Source of the DNA: Angiostrongylus vasorum
Taxonomy: Eukaryota > Nematoda > Chromadorea > Rhabditida > Metastrongylidae
Length of the DNA stretch: 64,000 nt
Assembly: GCA_018806985.1 (NCBI GenBank)
Contig: JADANN010000465.1
Location: 1,178,001-1,242,000, forward strand
Direction: 5' to 3'
Shown here in pieces: positions 35,421 to 50,400 of the stretch (the stretch's first letter is position 1; each line of letters begins with the position of its first letter). Position numbers and translations under genes: made by a program. Under the pieces are notes generated by a model. The model worked only from the letters and a program-made list of their open reading frames with translations, had not been told where the DNA came from and made no database searches.

Positions 35421-38400
35421 CTGAAATTAATAGTGTTGTATTGTTAATGAAACATCGCGTACCTTGAAATGGCGTTAAAAAAAGGTTTAGAAGAGTGTCA
35501 GTAGCTAGATAGGATGAGACACAACCAGTTGAGCAAATAAGATCCGGATAGGAAATTTGCTGCACGGACGATATCCTAGCCGTGTCCAGAGTCAAAGGAA
35601 TTTGTCGGAAACACCCATTTTACATGCGGCTCCTCTTAATTTTTGTCGACTATGAAAAAACGAGATATTTGCAGAACTCCAGACCGCAGGCGTCTGCGGT
35701 GGGAATTGGACCCGCTATTACACTTTCCGGGTGCTGTTCACCATCGCACCATGCGGCTCCTTCGTTTGTCTTTCTTTCAGCTGTATTTTAACCTGTAGGT
35801 GCTGTCAGCAATCATCCGTCAACGGAACTGATCTAGGGAGCACAAATCGGCATTGAACCCAATTAAGCTGAAGCCGATACCCTGCCATATTTTGCCGTGA
35901 AAAAGGATAGGCGGTAAATAGAAAGTGACTACATCGTGATTTATACTACAGCTTCAGTTTAACTGGCTTCAATGCCGATTTCTGCTCTCCAGATCAATCC
36001 CGTTGGCGGGTGATTGCTGATATCACTTATAGGTTAAAATACGGATGACAGAAAGGCGAAACGAAGGACCCGCATAGTGTGGTGATGAAGAAATGAGTCA
36101 GGTTCGATACCCACGGCAGACACTTGCGGTCCGGAGTTTTGCAAATATCTTAGCATCATTGTGGCAATATTTCACATCATACCCTGCTGTGAAAAAAGAA
36201 TGCTCAGAAAATAAAAGTGACTACATTATTGAAAAGCGCTTGACAGTGTCGAAGCCAATGAATCCTATCGGGGCTAGTAGACCAAGGGCTGCACTATTCC
36301 TAAATAAGAACTCTTCTATCTGTCTAATATCAGAACTGCACTTTGGAAATGCAGCATTTCTATCAACTTCTTACCATAACCATAGGAAAACGAGTTCGAT
36401 AATCGGACAGCAAATCGCCAAAGCTGTTTATTATAGAACTGCGATGGACAATAAATTCACTTGATTGGGACGAGGAGTGTGCACGCACTGATAATAAATT
36501 CCTTCTAAATATTGTTTTCACTGATGACATCGCGAAGAGCACCAATGAAGGAGAGGCAATGCTCAATGAACTCAACGAGATGAGAACAAAAGATTGGATT
36601 ACGCGTAAAAAAGGAGGAAGACTCAGTTCATGATGAACCGATGGTACGAAGGGAAATAAATCGAACTCTATGGCTCTCTGATTACAGAGATCACCCTATA
36701 CATTTACCATGGGCTTTCAACGGAAAATAACACGAGGGAAGATTTAGACAGCAGAATTGGAGCACCACTGGCCGAATACGATGCTATCAAAGAAATCACC
36801 GATCAGCTAAAATACCCAAAACTTGACGCTCACATTTTCGAGTCAACAATCTTCCCAGCGCTCTGTTATACAGCATAGACGTGTGCTGGTAGCACTTCAA
36901 GAGTTTTGTACAGCACTCCGCAGAGCGCTTGGAAGATATCTTCTGAGACTAAGCAGGCGCTCACATTGTCTAGCCAGAATGCGCAACTCAGATCTCGGGA
37001 AGCAATCCCAAGTTCGAGATCCAGAAGAATTAACATTTGTAGAGAAGTACAGATCTGTCGGATAATATAACAGGAAAAAAAAGATGAATGGACCAACAGA
37101 ACTGTGGAGTGGACTCTCACAGAATACAAACGTTCTCCTAGAGGGCAACCCAAATGATAGGAGAATTGTTTGCTGCTAACATAAACCATCTGCATTCGCA
37201 GAGGGAAACGAGCGAATTTCTTCAAGCGAATTTTGTGGGCCTAGCCATGTTCGTTGCAGACTGCTATCATGGATGACGACTGAGAGAGTAAAAAAACGGA
37301 TAGGAAATATGTGAGGACCGAACTACTCGTGAAAATGGGTCACACACGTATCCAAGTATCAGTAGCTATGGTAGCTCAATTTACGGCAGCTTGCAGTTCA
37401 CGATTTAATTCACGTTATGAGTAACTCAGACAACTCTTCATGAAAGGGATACTGTAAGAGCTAAGAACTATATCCAACTCATGTAAGTGGTAAGAAGTCA
37501 TGCCTTCAGCGAAAGTCCTCTAAATTAGAGTGGAATTTTCGTAAATAGCATTAATCACTCTGTTTGGAGCTGAGCTTCTACAAGAGTTCCATGAATATGG
37601 TCATCTCATGCATTTCGCTAACTTTGGAGTTAATTCGAAAAACGTATTCTGTTAAATAAGCCCAAACAAAAATCCTGAAAAAGGGTATAACAAACATGGA
37701 GTACCACCTAACAATGTCTTAACATTTGTGGAACACTAAAAACTTCTTTCACGGTGATAGAACGAACAACATTCCGTTGCCGCTGATCGAGTATAGGATA
37801 GACATTTTTTAGGTAAAAACTCTAGTCGAATGCTACCACCATTATGAAAGACTCAAATTTTCCATCTACTTCCTGTTATAATGGTAGGAAAAAGAGGTCT
37901 CAGACACAGATACCACATTGTTTTTATATCGAAGGAAATACGTGATAAAACCACAAAGGTGTTGAGCTATGAGCAGAACTCGGAACCTCAGATGAGCTTC
38001 GAACCCTCGACTACCCTTAGCAAGGATCACGTGCTATCCAGCACACCAACTGAGCCCCTTACTTTAACTTTTTTCTTAAAAAGAATAGAATAAGCAGTCA
38101 ATAAATGTTCATACATAACAGAGTTGCGAACAAGCTTGGTGCAACTGTGTTAATATTATCTCTTGTCTGCAGCACGTTGAGTACAGTGATTCGTAATTAA
38201 TCTATAAGACATTCACTTCCTCCAAACGGTTTACCACCTCATAGTGGCTGGGAAATGTTTCTGGATGTCGGACTGCGATGTACAGCGGGAGATTTGTCTC
38301 CTTGGCAAAGTTTCCCAAGCTGAGAAGGAGTCAGGCGTTTCCATGTAGAAACCTAGCTAAGAGTAAACCATTACTAGGCCCACCACCGTTCTGGTATCAA

Positions 38401-41400
38401 ATTAGTCGCATGGTTGCAAATCTCCTTCTAATCCACAAGGGCTGCGACTGCTTGTGGTGGTGACGACTTGGGGAGACCTTGGCCAGGCTGAGCTCGGGAT
38501 TCCATTGAGCTACAATGGCCAAACCAGCAAGTCTCTGAAGATGTGGAGATTGTGCTGCGGCTCGCACAACAAGTGAGGACGGGCAGTCCAAGTATTCAAG
38601 TGTCCAAGTAGGATATTCATTTCGCAGAAAAGTTCGAGAACAATAACACTAGTGAAAATACTGCCATTCTAAAATAAGTTTTCCGAAACAGTCTACAAAT
38701 TCTTATAAATAAATGAACTCACGTGTTAAAAGTTCTATTTGCTTGTACTGTCTACGGATTTTCGTTTTCAATGCAGAATTCTCATCTCTGGCCGCTTCCA
38801 ACTCTATCAGCATATTACGATATTGAGCTTCTAACGTGTCACCCAAGGTCTCCTGTCAAAGAAAAAAGTATTAGTGAACTTTTTTACCAGTCAGAAGTAA
38901 GACCGTACACAACAGATGGCACTCCTTAAAAGCCTTTACCAGTACAGTACTTGATCGATAACGACAGCAAGTAGTTACTGGTACGGTTTTTGTACGAGGC
39001 TACTGAAATTTTCGACTATTGCTTACGGAAACCCTAGATCCGCTAGTGGTTATAGAGACCAGAAAGCGAGATAGGCACAGAAGTGTTGGAGAGGTGTTGG
39101 GGAGACTAAATGTTGAACAGCTCATGTTTCAACGATAAATATACTCAGGATCGACTTTCTATTAACCTCGGCATTGAATTACGAATTCGTCGTTTTCTCT
39201 CTCAGCAATCGCGAGGTTGTTAAACAGCATATGTTTATTTCCATACAATAACACACATACAACACAGCGATTAACACAGCGTGGCAAAGGCTGCAGGCTT
39301 AAAACCAACGGTTATTCCGCACCTTAAAATCAATAAAGCAACATGTCCCGTCTTATACCTACTTATTAAAACACATAAGTTGGTATCATCTGATGATGTT
39401 GCGTCAACCAATCCGTCATCGTTTAAGGCTAGACCCATCATCAGCTGTGTATGACGGGCCAACGGATAGAATAACCCGGTTTTTAAGCCTAATACTTACC
39501 CAGTTGTTTAACCACATTCCAGCTCACCTCACAAATACTTAAATGTTCCTGAGAACGTCTAGCGTAACGCGTCTCCTAATAATGCGTACGTGATGGAGTC
39601 GTTCGACGTTACCGCGTTGTACACCAACGTATCGAAATGACTCCGCAATGCAAGCCATCTTCGAACCTCTTGTTGAACATGAAGGAAAAAATAAAATGCA
39701 TGGCTTGCCCATCCAGTAGCTTGTGGCTCTCTTAAAGAATTGCCTAAACTGCTCGATTTTCAGATGGTCTGGGAAAGACTACGCCCAAATAAGGGGAATG
39801 GCAATAGGACAGCGACTGGCACCAAGCCTTGCCATTGCGTTTATGTCTAGAGTGGAAGCCCCCCGTTCTCGGTCTCCGGCCGCTACTCTGCTGCAGATAT
39901 ATAGATAATTGTTTTGTCGTCTTCTACACAGAAGGAGATGGACAATTGCTTTGAATTACTGAACGAGCAGTCAGAGTACATCAAGTCCACCCGGGAGAAA
40001 CCGAAAGACGACTGGCTTCCATTCCTGAACCTCCAAATTAACCTATCAGAAAATAGTCTTATGTTTCTCAATCTTATCAGCTCAAATTAACTTATCAAGT
40101 AACGGTCATATGACAAAATGGTACCGAAAACAAAATAGCAAAAACATCCTGGTTCATTCCCTTTCTTCCCACCCTTCACACACAAAGGGGGCGCTTGTGT
40201 GAAACATGTTTCAAACAGCCACCTCTGTGTGCACAAGTAGGGAACTAAAGGAGGAATCGCGCGGCTTGGCTCGGCAAATAGCCATCTCCAATGGCTACGA
40301 AACTGTAACCCCACAAGATAAGTTTTGAGGGAGAGCGACGCTCCAAAACGAACGGTTTGGCAGAAAGAATGTCTCGTTTATCTTGCCCTTCACTAGCGAT
40401 GAAATAAGAAGTGTAGCGATGAAGCGACAGTTAAGAAGGGCAGATCTAGAGGAATCGGTAGCGATAATTGAAATACCACCGAATACTCTTCGTCGTCAGT
40501 TTGTTTGTAACCGTCTATATGACCGTCTATGTGAAACACAAAATTGCGTAATCTGCCTGCCCTATATGGCAATGACAGTGACTGCATGAGCTCAGGTACG
40601 ATATAACTGATCTCTTGTGGCACTTGCGGAGACGAATATATTGGCGAAACGGGCAGGCCTTTATGTATCCGCATAAAACAACATCTATATGGCAAACGAA
40701 AAGCAAGACAAAATACCCCACTATGGACGCATAGGATACAAAAAGCATAGAGGAGACGATTTTGATATAAAAGTGGCTATCCTCGCACGGGATCCTAAAA
40801 CACCAATGCGCAAACTCCTCGAGGCTTTTGGATAAATTCCAGAAATCCGAGAATGGATAGCAGGGACGAATGCCTGAGATAACGCGTGATCCCTTACCTT
40901 CTGTATAGATCGTTGACGTGGTGATGTGCAGTCGTTAACCATATGCGACTCTGAGTGGCTGTTCTTCCTCGGTGGAAGACAGGTGAAAAAAAGCGGTGGG
41001 TTTTTTCGAGAAGCCGTAGATCTTGTAATTATCGTGCAGGTTTTCATCTTTCCGTTTGTGTTGTTGAAGTGTTCTACGTAGTAAGTTGCGTATTAGTGTA
41101 CCCTTCGAGGCTATGAAGAAGGCGATTCTGCCGAAACGTCAGGTACGGCTGTGTTGTGTGTTATTGTATGGGAGTAAACATATGCTGTTTAACAACCTCG
41201 CGATTGCTGAGAGAGAAAACGACGAATTGATAAATATACTAACTTAATGTTTCTATTCCATTGCTTCATAACTAAGCACTGCATGAATTTATACTTTATA
41301 TACTCTCAAAGCGGTGCATATAGCACTTTGGTTACGGGCGCCATACAATTCATGTGGGTTCGATGCCATACCATTGGCTCACCAAATTTTCCATCTCTCC

Positions 41401-44400
41401 GGTGTCGGCAAATTGGTACGAGACCTGTCTGTCAGCACTGGTTCGATATATGACCAAGCCACCGCTAGTCGCTGTATGTGCTAGCTATGCACTCAGTAAT
41501 CTCTAACGGTGTTTGGTGACAAGTCGAATGCATAACACATGCCTTAGGAATTGATCAACGCCGAGAGCTTTCCTTGTTTTTTATTGTCTGTAATGCTCAC
41601 GAAAAGCGGAAAAAATGGAAAAAAACCGTTTCAAAAAAAGACTGGGAAGATTGTTGTTGAAGGAGGCGAATAACAAATCATTTTATCTAAGAAAGTTGCT
41701 TGTGACGTTTTAATAGGATACTCTCTTCCGAAAGAACGGTTTGATTTCGGTGATATTTCTTAAAACTCACCTGTGATTGAACACTTCCTTCAAGTTGACG
41801 AATGGTCGTCATCGCACGATCGAGTTCGGCTTGTGTTCGTGCTAGTTCGTCACGAAGATTACCTCTATCGGCTTCTTCAGCAGCACGTCGTGTAGCACGT
41901 AGTGCGTTCTCTGCTTGTAAAGCCGCCAATTTCTCCGCTGTACGTTTTCTGAACGATGAAAGAAACCATGCCATGGTGATCAACGGGGATTTCTGAAGTT
42001 GGCTGTCATCTGATAATTCAGAATGGCTAATTATCACTTCCACTATAAGTACAACGTTTTACACTTTTGAATAACTTAAACTAATGATCCTCCCAACGGT
42101 TTACTGCCTCATCGTGGCTAGGAGGTGTTCCTGGGTGTCGGACTGCGATGTCCAGCAAGGGGATTCGTCCCCCTCGGCAGGGTCTCCCAAGCTGAGAAGG
42201 AGTCCGGCGTTTCCATTAAGAAGCCTACCTAAGAGTAAACCAATACCAGGATCTACCAGCGTCCTGGTATCAAAGTCGCATGGTGGAAAAACTCCCTCTG
42301 ATTCACAAGGGCTGCGACTGCCTGTGGTGGTGAAGACCTGGGGTAGACTTTGGCCAGGCTGGCCTCGGGATTCCAGGGAACCACAATGGCTTAACCAGCA
42401 AATCTCCGGAAAAATGGTGATTATGTTGGGGCCCGCACAACTAGTGAGGACGGGCCGTTCAAGAATCGAGTATCAAGTATACTAATGATACATGTATGGT
42501 ACAATGTAAAAGCGAGTATAATATAAGATTTTATAAGAAGTGCTTAAGCAAAGTAGAAGTCAAATCCACAAGAAAAATAGTGAATGGTTTTCTGTCTTGA
42601 ACAGCGGTTACGGCAAAATGAATGATGAGCAACAACAATCATGTTAAATAAATGATGCTTGGCAACAGTAATTCAGACAGCTCTGATAAGTTCCAGTAAG
42701 TTCCAATAATAACGACCTCCTTCAGAGTGTATCATTTAATTCACCCAGCAATCGTGAAATCGCTGAGGACCAATGTAGAATCTTTCCACACTATAAAATT
42801 AAATTCCACTAAACGCAGTTCGCTTAAGGAAGAAAGGCAAGACATGCCGCAGTCCAAACGTACTTTCTCACTCTGTGAAACATCCAACATCGGAGACGAT
42901 TTAACACTTGTAATAAATGATTTTTTGCGCTTAAGCACTGAAATCCAGAGATGGGCCAGCTATTGTAAGGTATTATGGGGCGGATGGCACAATGGTATTG
43001 GTGTCCATCATCACGGACGTGGTGCTAGTTCGAATCCGCTCCGGGCCAACCAAGTCTCTCATCTCTCCGGAGTCGGGAAATTGGTACCGGACTTGTTTGG
43101 GAAAACATCACTCTCTGCAATCCAAGTGGGAACGCTCTAACCCCCTGGAACGCTCTAGACCGGGTATCTCAGAGCTCCAGTGAGAATCGACTAGACCAGC
43201 ATTCTACGACATTCAAGATGAAACGAAAAATCCTCAAGCAGCAACCAAAGTCACCCGTAAAAACCTGGAAGACCTTCGTGGATGATGGATGCGAGGGAAC
43301 GAATTTGATGTGCGAAATGCTGGGATTCGCACAGTAGACGTGAAGACGAATAAAATAAAATAAAATAAAATAAATTTTAAAAATTTGTAAGGGATTAAGG
43401 GGAGGCATGAGGACAAATTGTAGAAGAAGTAACAAACATTGCTCACCTCTCTTTTAGAATGTCATTCTTGGCCTCTTGAACCATGTCTTCATATTTTTTC
43501 TTCCAATTATCTGCATCTATTTGTGCACGACGGAGTCGTTCAGCCACTCCGTCGGCAGCGGCTTCTGCAGAAGCCAGTTGACGACGAAGATCATCTGATG
43601 TTGCAACCGCCGAACGGTGTTGTCGCATTAAGCACTCTTTCTCCTAGAACAAAAATGAGTCCCGTTATGATAGTTGGTTCTATAGGAAGCCGAAGTAAAA
43701 AGGAAGGAATCCACATATCTCAAAGAATCAAAGTTCTGTGCATTGTTCCTACAAAAGACTACGTACAAATAGTAGAGAGCGTCACGGCAAAAACGGGGTC
43801 AACGAATTCCAAACTTTACGAATAAATACGGATAAACCCGTAAGTAATTTTGATAAAATCTCACATTTACTGTGTCTAAGCGGAGTTCCAAGAAAAAATA
43901 TTGAATGCAAGCCTAGGAAATACGAATAAAAAAGGAGCCCATTTAATTGGTGTTTTGATCCAAGTTTCATCAGTGAAGTCGCTCAGAGTGAATATAGACT
44001 GGACCTGTAGGCACATCACACTCTGTGCAAACGGAGGTACAGAAAACAGCCATCAACTACACCAGCGTAGATGAAGCCATAGATGAAATACTTCGCTAGT
44101 CCGGGTTGAGAATTGAGCCAGCAACGACGATCATCCTCGTCGAGCCTTTCTTGCATATTACTACATCCTTCGCATGTAGTTTTACTTACTAACATTTGAA
44201 ATTTTAGGAAATGGATTTACCTGTTCCAATGATGCAAGGTTTGTCTTGTAGACGTCCAATTCTCTTTTCATTATCTGTTGCTCAGTATGACTCTGGAAAC
44301 ATGGAAACAATTGCTCAAACAATAAATTTCTAGTAATATATATAGTATTGTACAAGTTATTATAACTATGTAACAACAAATTGCACAGTACTTCTAAGCG

Positions 44401-47400
44401 CCGAGGACATCGTACCATGAAAAGAAACTTCCATCTCTTTTTTGCTTTGAAATGTTATACGCAGATTTTATAGGCAGGTATTCCTCTAGGTTCCTTCACT
44501 GAGTTCAAACGATCACCTCGTAATCACCTACCTGGCCTAGTTGTCTTTCAAGTTCCGAGATTTTCTTATCCTTTTCAAGCAAAGAACTCGTTGACGGTGC
44601 CCGTTGTAAGCCACAGTTTGAAAGATCATACTGTGAATCGCCACGTCGTCTGCAACGATGCACTTCAAAGAGGATCCATTAAAAAATCCTTAGTTGAGTA
44701 AGGATTTTCTTGTTGTCTTACTAAAAAAATCCTTCTCTTCATCTTTTAATGTTCTAAACACTAAGCACTTTAAATGAGAGAGCGTAGACGATATGAATAT
44801 TTTCTACAGAATCGATTGATTTCCGACTAACTCTCAAAGAGTCTGCAGAGTTAATCGACTCAATCACTTAACAAATCGAAGAAAAATTCGAGTCACTATA
44901 GGGAATATTCAAAGTATTCTAGTTTGAAATTGTAAGAAAGACACGACATTCAGTTCATTAACAATCAGTGAAGGAGGGCCAATATTTTATAGGCGTCGAC
45001 TATTCGAACGGCTATCTTAGTGAAGCGGAAAGAAAATGTAAGCGAAAAATACCTGGGTGAATACACGGAAGTGCTAATATCCGATTCTGTCATTCGTCGG
45101 TTGAACGATCGAACACATGACAAAGACGACAGTGATGTTAGTGAGTACTGTCGACCGAGATTGGACAAACGTCCAGAACTGCTACGTCCTTCAAGAAAAT
45201 TTCGTCCTCCCATCGATTGGAATTTTCGGATTTTTCAAATACATCTAGGTAGTTTTCCTTCACTTTTTTGATAGTAAAATGTATCCGAACGTGGCCGAAA
45301 ATCTGCCACATTTCGATCATTTCAGGAGTATCATTTTTGAGCGTGCTCTGGAGAACCTGTTGTGTTACAGCCTCGTCCTTCTACAGTGTTCCCACTTCAA
45401 GAATATTCCTCACAAAAAATCATCCAAAAATGAAACTAGAGACCAGAGGTTTCCGTGGTTTTGTAGGTATTAAATTAAGACAAGAGTCTTAACCACTAGC
45501 TATCCACCGGAGCCGTTAGCAAAGGTTTCGCAAAGGATGTGCAGTGCCCAAAAAGACGACCGTTAACCGGCCAGCTGTTTTTTTTAAACAAAGATCTAGG
45601 GAGAAAATACAAAACTTCGCAGCCTCGGATGAAGCGAGATCCTCTCAGAAATTCCGATCTGCTCAAGTTTTTATGCCGTTTCTTAATTACAATAAACTAC
45701 TTAGTTAGTGTTAATATAACCTACGTTGATTAAGCATACATGCTCAAATTCCTCACCGTAATCTGAGTCAACGGACGACTCGCGCTCGAACGTCGTTTCC
45801 ATTTTCATTTTCTGCATTTTATTTTCCGACTCCAATCTGAAAAAATGTGTTACTTTTCTCAGCAGTCAGAATGTTGGTATGGTGTTCTTGCACTCATATC
45901 ACTTCTATTTCAACTTGTTTTCACATCACATGCTTTCTCTCTTTGTTTCTAGGTCCTTCATTCCTCAACTCTTTCTATAAAAGCTTTCGGCGTTGATCAA
46001 TCCCTGAGGGATGCGCCATGCATTCGACTTCATTAAGTATCGTTGGAGGTAATTGAATGCATATCTGGCTTTACAATGATTCGCTTTGGCCTACCGATGC
46101 ATCGAGCAAGTGCTGCCATCCTCCCAGACAAGTCTGGTACTAATTTGCCGACTCCGGAGGGATGGAAGGCTTGGTGGGCCATGGGCGCTGGGATCGATTC
46201 CACGTGCGTGTCGCAGTGGTGCCTCCAACCACTGCACCACGCGTGCCCGTACACTACAAGCCATAGGACCACATGTATAAAAAAAATTCTTCCTATATGC
46301 CTGACTAATTACGGCAACGATCGAGGCACGAATTAGTTCAGCTAATACTGTTTGGTGCGTCGTACCACTCCAAAAATAGTTTTTAAGCATGTTGGACAGA
46401 AAATTTCTTTCAACAGCGGTCTAACTGATTTCTACGCACTTAGAGTTCTTCCTTTTGACTTCGGCAAGTCGTTCTTCAAGTTCGTTAACTCGTATTTTAT
46501 GCTGCTCCTTCAGCTCACGAACACAGTCAGCCATTACAATCTCCTTATCCTCCAGCTTCTTCTCCAGTCGGTTGATTTCATTATCTTTACGACGACATTC
46601 ATCTTTCTGAAAAGAGACTAAATCTCACTAGAGAGTTTGTCCAATTTCTTTCTTCGTCGTAAACATCTCATTTTTAATCTGTAGAATAAGCAAGCCAACA
46701 TCAAGTAAAAATTTCTTTGACATGTTGTAATACATGTTAAAGGCAACTTTCGTTCACCGTTAATTGAATTTTAAACCCTTATTTAGAGTTTTTTGTGTCT
46801 TATTTAGTCGTAAGGTCTCGAAATCAGTAAATTCGATGTTTGAGCTTGTAATGTTGCCCTGGGAGCACTGGCTTGACAAGTCGAAGGAGTCGACGTTTTG
46901 AGGAATCTCTGCCATGTTGTGAAAAATCCTAGTCGAGTTGAGCAAACTTCTCCCTATTCACTTAAGCCGGGGAATGACTGTGGTAAAAAAGAAAACATCA
47001 GCAAAGAGAGCAGCTGGGAATTTCGCAGAATTTTCCAGTTCGCTCACAATTTGTAAACGTAACTATTCTTGTGAATGACAGCAGTAATGCAAGAAGACGA
47101 ACAGAAGAAGTGCTGGGGAATACAGGATGGTTGAACAATCTGAGTACTTAAGTAGTTAAGTATATGCATATTCGGAAAAAATCAGCTACAGCTCTACTCT
47201 ACAGCTCTGCTAGCCATGCAAAATTACCTAAGATCATCGCTATTTTATTACGAACTAGTGTCAAATGCTGCCTATTGCGAACAAGGGATAGATCGCAATC
47301 ACCATCATTATGAGATCGCTCACATCAGCGGCAAATCACAAGGAAGAAGTCAGCATTACTTTCGTTACGACCCTAATGACATACCAGTACGTCACATTTT

Positions 47401-50400
47401 TGCTGTAATTTTGTCAACGTCGCTTGTGAATGACTGTGATCATCCTTCGTTCTCTCGAATTCACGCTCCATCTTCCTTCGCAAATTCTTTTCTTCCAGAA
47501 CTACCGAGTCATTCTTTGCAATTTTTTCCTGAATGGAACAATACAGATTTGCTCGTACTGAAGCAAAAAAAACATGCCACGCTTTTTATTACAATTTATC
47601 CTTGTATATTTACACGTTTGAACGGATAACGCACGATTCCTACTGAGCACAATATATTTAACGCGAAAATAATGAGCGCTCTCAGGTTCAAGCCAAGATA
47701 TGTCAGCTCATAGTAAACCTTATTGCCTCATACAAAAGCCACTGGAATCCTAATTCACTTGTCTACACGAACAGCCCATTTCATTCAATTAAATGAAAAA
47801 AATCCGACTTTCTGGATCCCACAAAAACATAGTTTTTCCATCTTCTGCTTGAAGACTTTTATTTGCAATACGAAAGGAATGGAACAACAAGGGTTCTATT
47901 CAATTTGACAAGACGGTGCTCATCAATGTATCGTTTATGCTTATAGCCGTTGGTCTTCCGTTGAAAATTTGAAAAACTTAAATCTTCTCGTTTATTTTTC
48001 AAACATTATAGTTCTAAACAAAGTTACGGTTGAATGAAAACTGTATAGAAACTATATGGACATTTAAAAATGATAGGCAAAAATACTCTTCTATGGATCA
48101 ATGACGTTATCAACTCCTCAACTACTCTAATTGTTGAGAAATCGGAGTCAGTTTTAGAAAAACCAACCTCGTACGATATGTGTTGAGAAAAACTTTTTTG
48201 GTCTCGGCTTTACTTTCACTGTCCACTACTATAATGGTATATTTCAAGAAGGAACGTGGACAAACTGTCATATTTTGCCTTATTTGGTTCAAAAATATTT
48301 TATCTCACCATTCAGGGTTAAAGACCGCTATAAACAATGTGGGCGCGTGTGGCGCAGTGGTCGGAGGCGCCCTGCAACACACACGTGGAATAGATCCCCC
48401 ACGCCCATGGTTCACCAAGCCTTCCATCCGTCCGGGGTCGGCAAATTGGTAGCAGACTTGTCTGGAAGGATAGCAGCACTGGCTCGATACATCCATCGGT
48501 AGGCCACCGCGTGTCATTGTAAAGGCCAGATATGCATTCAATCACATCCAAACGGTGCTTAATGAAGTCGAATGCATGGCGCATCCTTCAGGGATTGATC
48601 TCGTCGAGAGCTTTATCCCTTTCTTTTTTATAAACAGTGTAGTTCTGTACCATATGAACTAGATACTCACATTTAATTCGGAAATATTCCTCTGAAGTTC
48701 TGTGATGGTGTCCATTTGCCGTTGTGAGCGCGACTTCTCGTCTTCAAGTTCGGACTCGGCTCTGAAAGAACGTTACAACGCTCTATTGTTACTGTTAGAA
48801 GACGTCCTCTTCCAAATATTTCTAAGTTTCACTGTTCTACCTTAAGCACTATTTTCGTTTTCGACCAAAAAAGAAAAACGAAAGCAAAGACGCATGTACT
48901 TGGCGAGTTTGAGTTTCCATTGGTCGACTTCTTCAATAAGCTTTGCAACTCGTCCTTTTAGTTGTACAATGAGCGCCTCGTATTCATCGCATTCCTTTTC
49001 CTTCGCTTCTCTTAGGGTCTGCTCTTTCTCAAGTAATGTACGTAGCTGAATTTTGTATTAACACAGTTAAAAAAATGTCTGAAGGCGCAAAAACATGACT
49101 AGGATTTTGCGTACTTTTGCGAGTTCCTTGGAGAGTTCCTGTTTCTGCATATCAACTTGGTCGAGTTTTCGCTCGTATTCACGTAAGGATTCGTTCATTT
49201 TCTGAGAAATCCACATTTTTGTTACTATTACTATTATTGTTTCAACATTTATTTGCTGCCTATTGTTTCTCATAATGGGTGTATTTCTCATATGATGTGA
49301 AATACAACCATACCGATGCTGAGATACGTGCAAAACCCGAAGCTCACTTGGGCTTCGAACCCGCGCCTAACTTTACCGTGGCACACGTGCCATCCACCAC
49401 AGTACTGATAGTGATTGCTGATAGCAGCCATATAGTGAAAAACATTAATGAGGGAAAGGCAAACCAAGGGCCTAGATTGCTTAGCATTTTGACATATATG
49501 CTGTATTCGTATTCCCTTTAAATGCATCTGAAAATTCACTCAAGTAATGTGTATTTCAGCACGTTAAAAAACTACTAAGAATCTCTCATGGTTTCTACCT
49601 CGTGTTCTCAAATAACCTTTCATTTCAGGGTAAGTGGAGGAAATTTAGTTACGGTGACAACCAAAAATGTAGAAACTAATAATTGATTGGCGGACATCCA
49701 TATTTATTGATTGGAAGCTCTAAGTTTTCGACTTTTTCACAATGAGGTTAAGGAGACGTTTAACATCATGAGTTTCCAGCCCATACAACTATGTGAGCGT
49801 CGGAAAAAGAAGCAGTGCGCTAAAACAACAACTTTACATATCCCATCAGAGTAGACAATAAAACATCTATTTCGCTGGCAAGAAAAAAATCAGCCCTGGG
49901 TGCCACTTAGTGGTTGATCTAAGTGGATGTAGTGCAGAGGTTAGAGATGCTAGTATAACCATCAACTTTGATCAGATCCGGTGTCCCAGCTAACCGAGTT
50001 TAACAAACTGATAGGGTAAAAACGCTAACTTGAACCACGGTACGTCCAACCAGTCACTGTATTGGCCCAATTTACATTCAGTCATCTCAACAATTCTTGA
50101 AGAATAATTCATATTTGCTTACCATGACTTTCTGGTGTTGTTCATCGTATTTTTTCTCCAATAACTCGAACACATCCTCGTTTTGTTGCATTTCTTCACG
50201 TATCTTCTTAATCTCTTTGTTTTTCTCCGCCAATTCCTAGGCATTAGTTCTTCGCCATTTGTTTGATAAGCAAGCACTTCTACAGAAGGTTGAAAAAAAG
50301 TGGAAGGAAGCCTCTGATGCATGTCCATACCTCTTTACCAATCGACGGGTCTCTTCAGCTCCTTGCTCCAATTCATCGACTTTTTCACGCAACACGTCGC

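Noticed and set aside
45253..45320. Stronger acceptor upstream of the Ser-rich myosin exon
   Set aside because: Using it leads to a stop codon within 40 residues in the required phase.
46033..46390. Frames of 79-99 residues containing [16 protein letters not shown] sequence (also at 27795, 48275, 60463, 58100)
   Set aside because: They are translations of SINE-A core copies in either direction; the same peptide recurs wherever the SINE is, with no independent coding evidence.
46760..46945. Ser-rich minus frame in a myosin intron as an extra exon
   Set aside because: The only plausible acceptor gives phase 1 while both neighbours are phase 0, and no donor fits.
47216..47629. 137-residue plus-strand frame
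   Set aside because: It overlaps, on the opposite strand, a clear phase-matched coiled-coil myosin exon (47385-47528).
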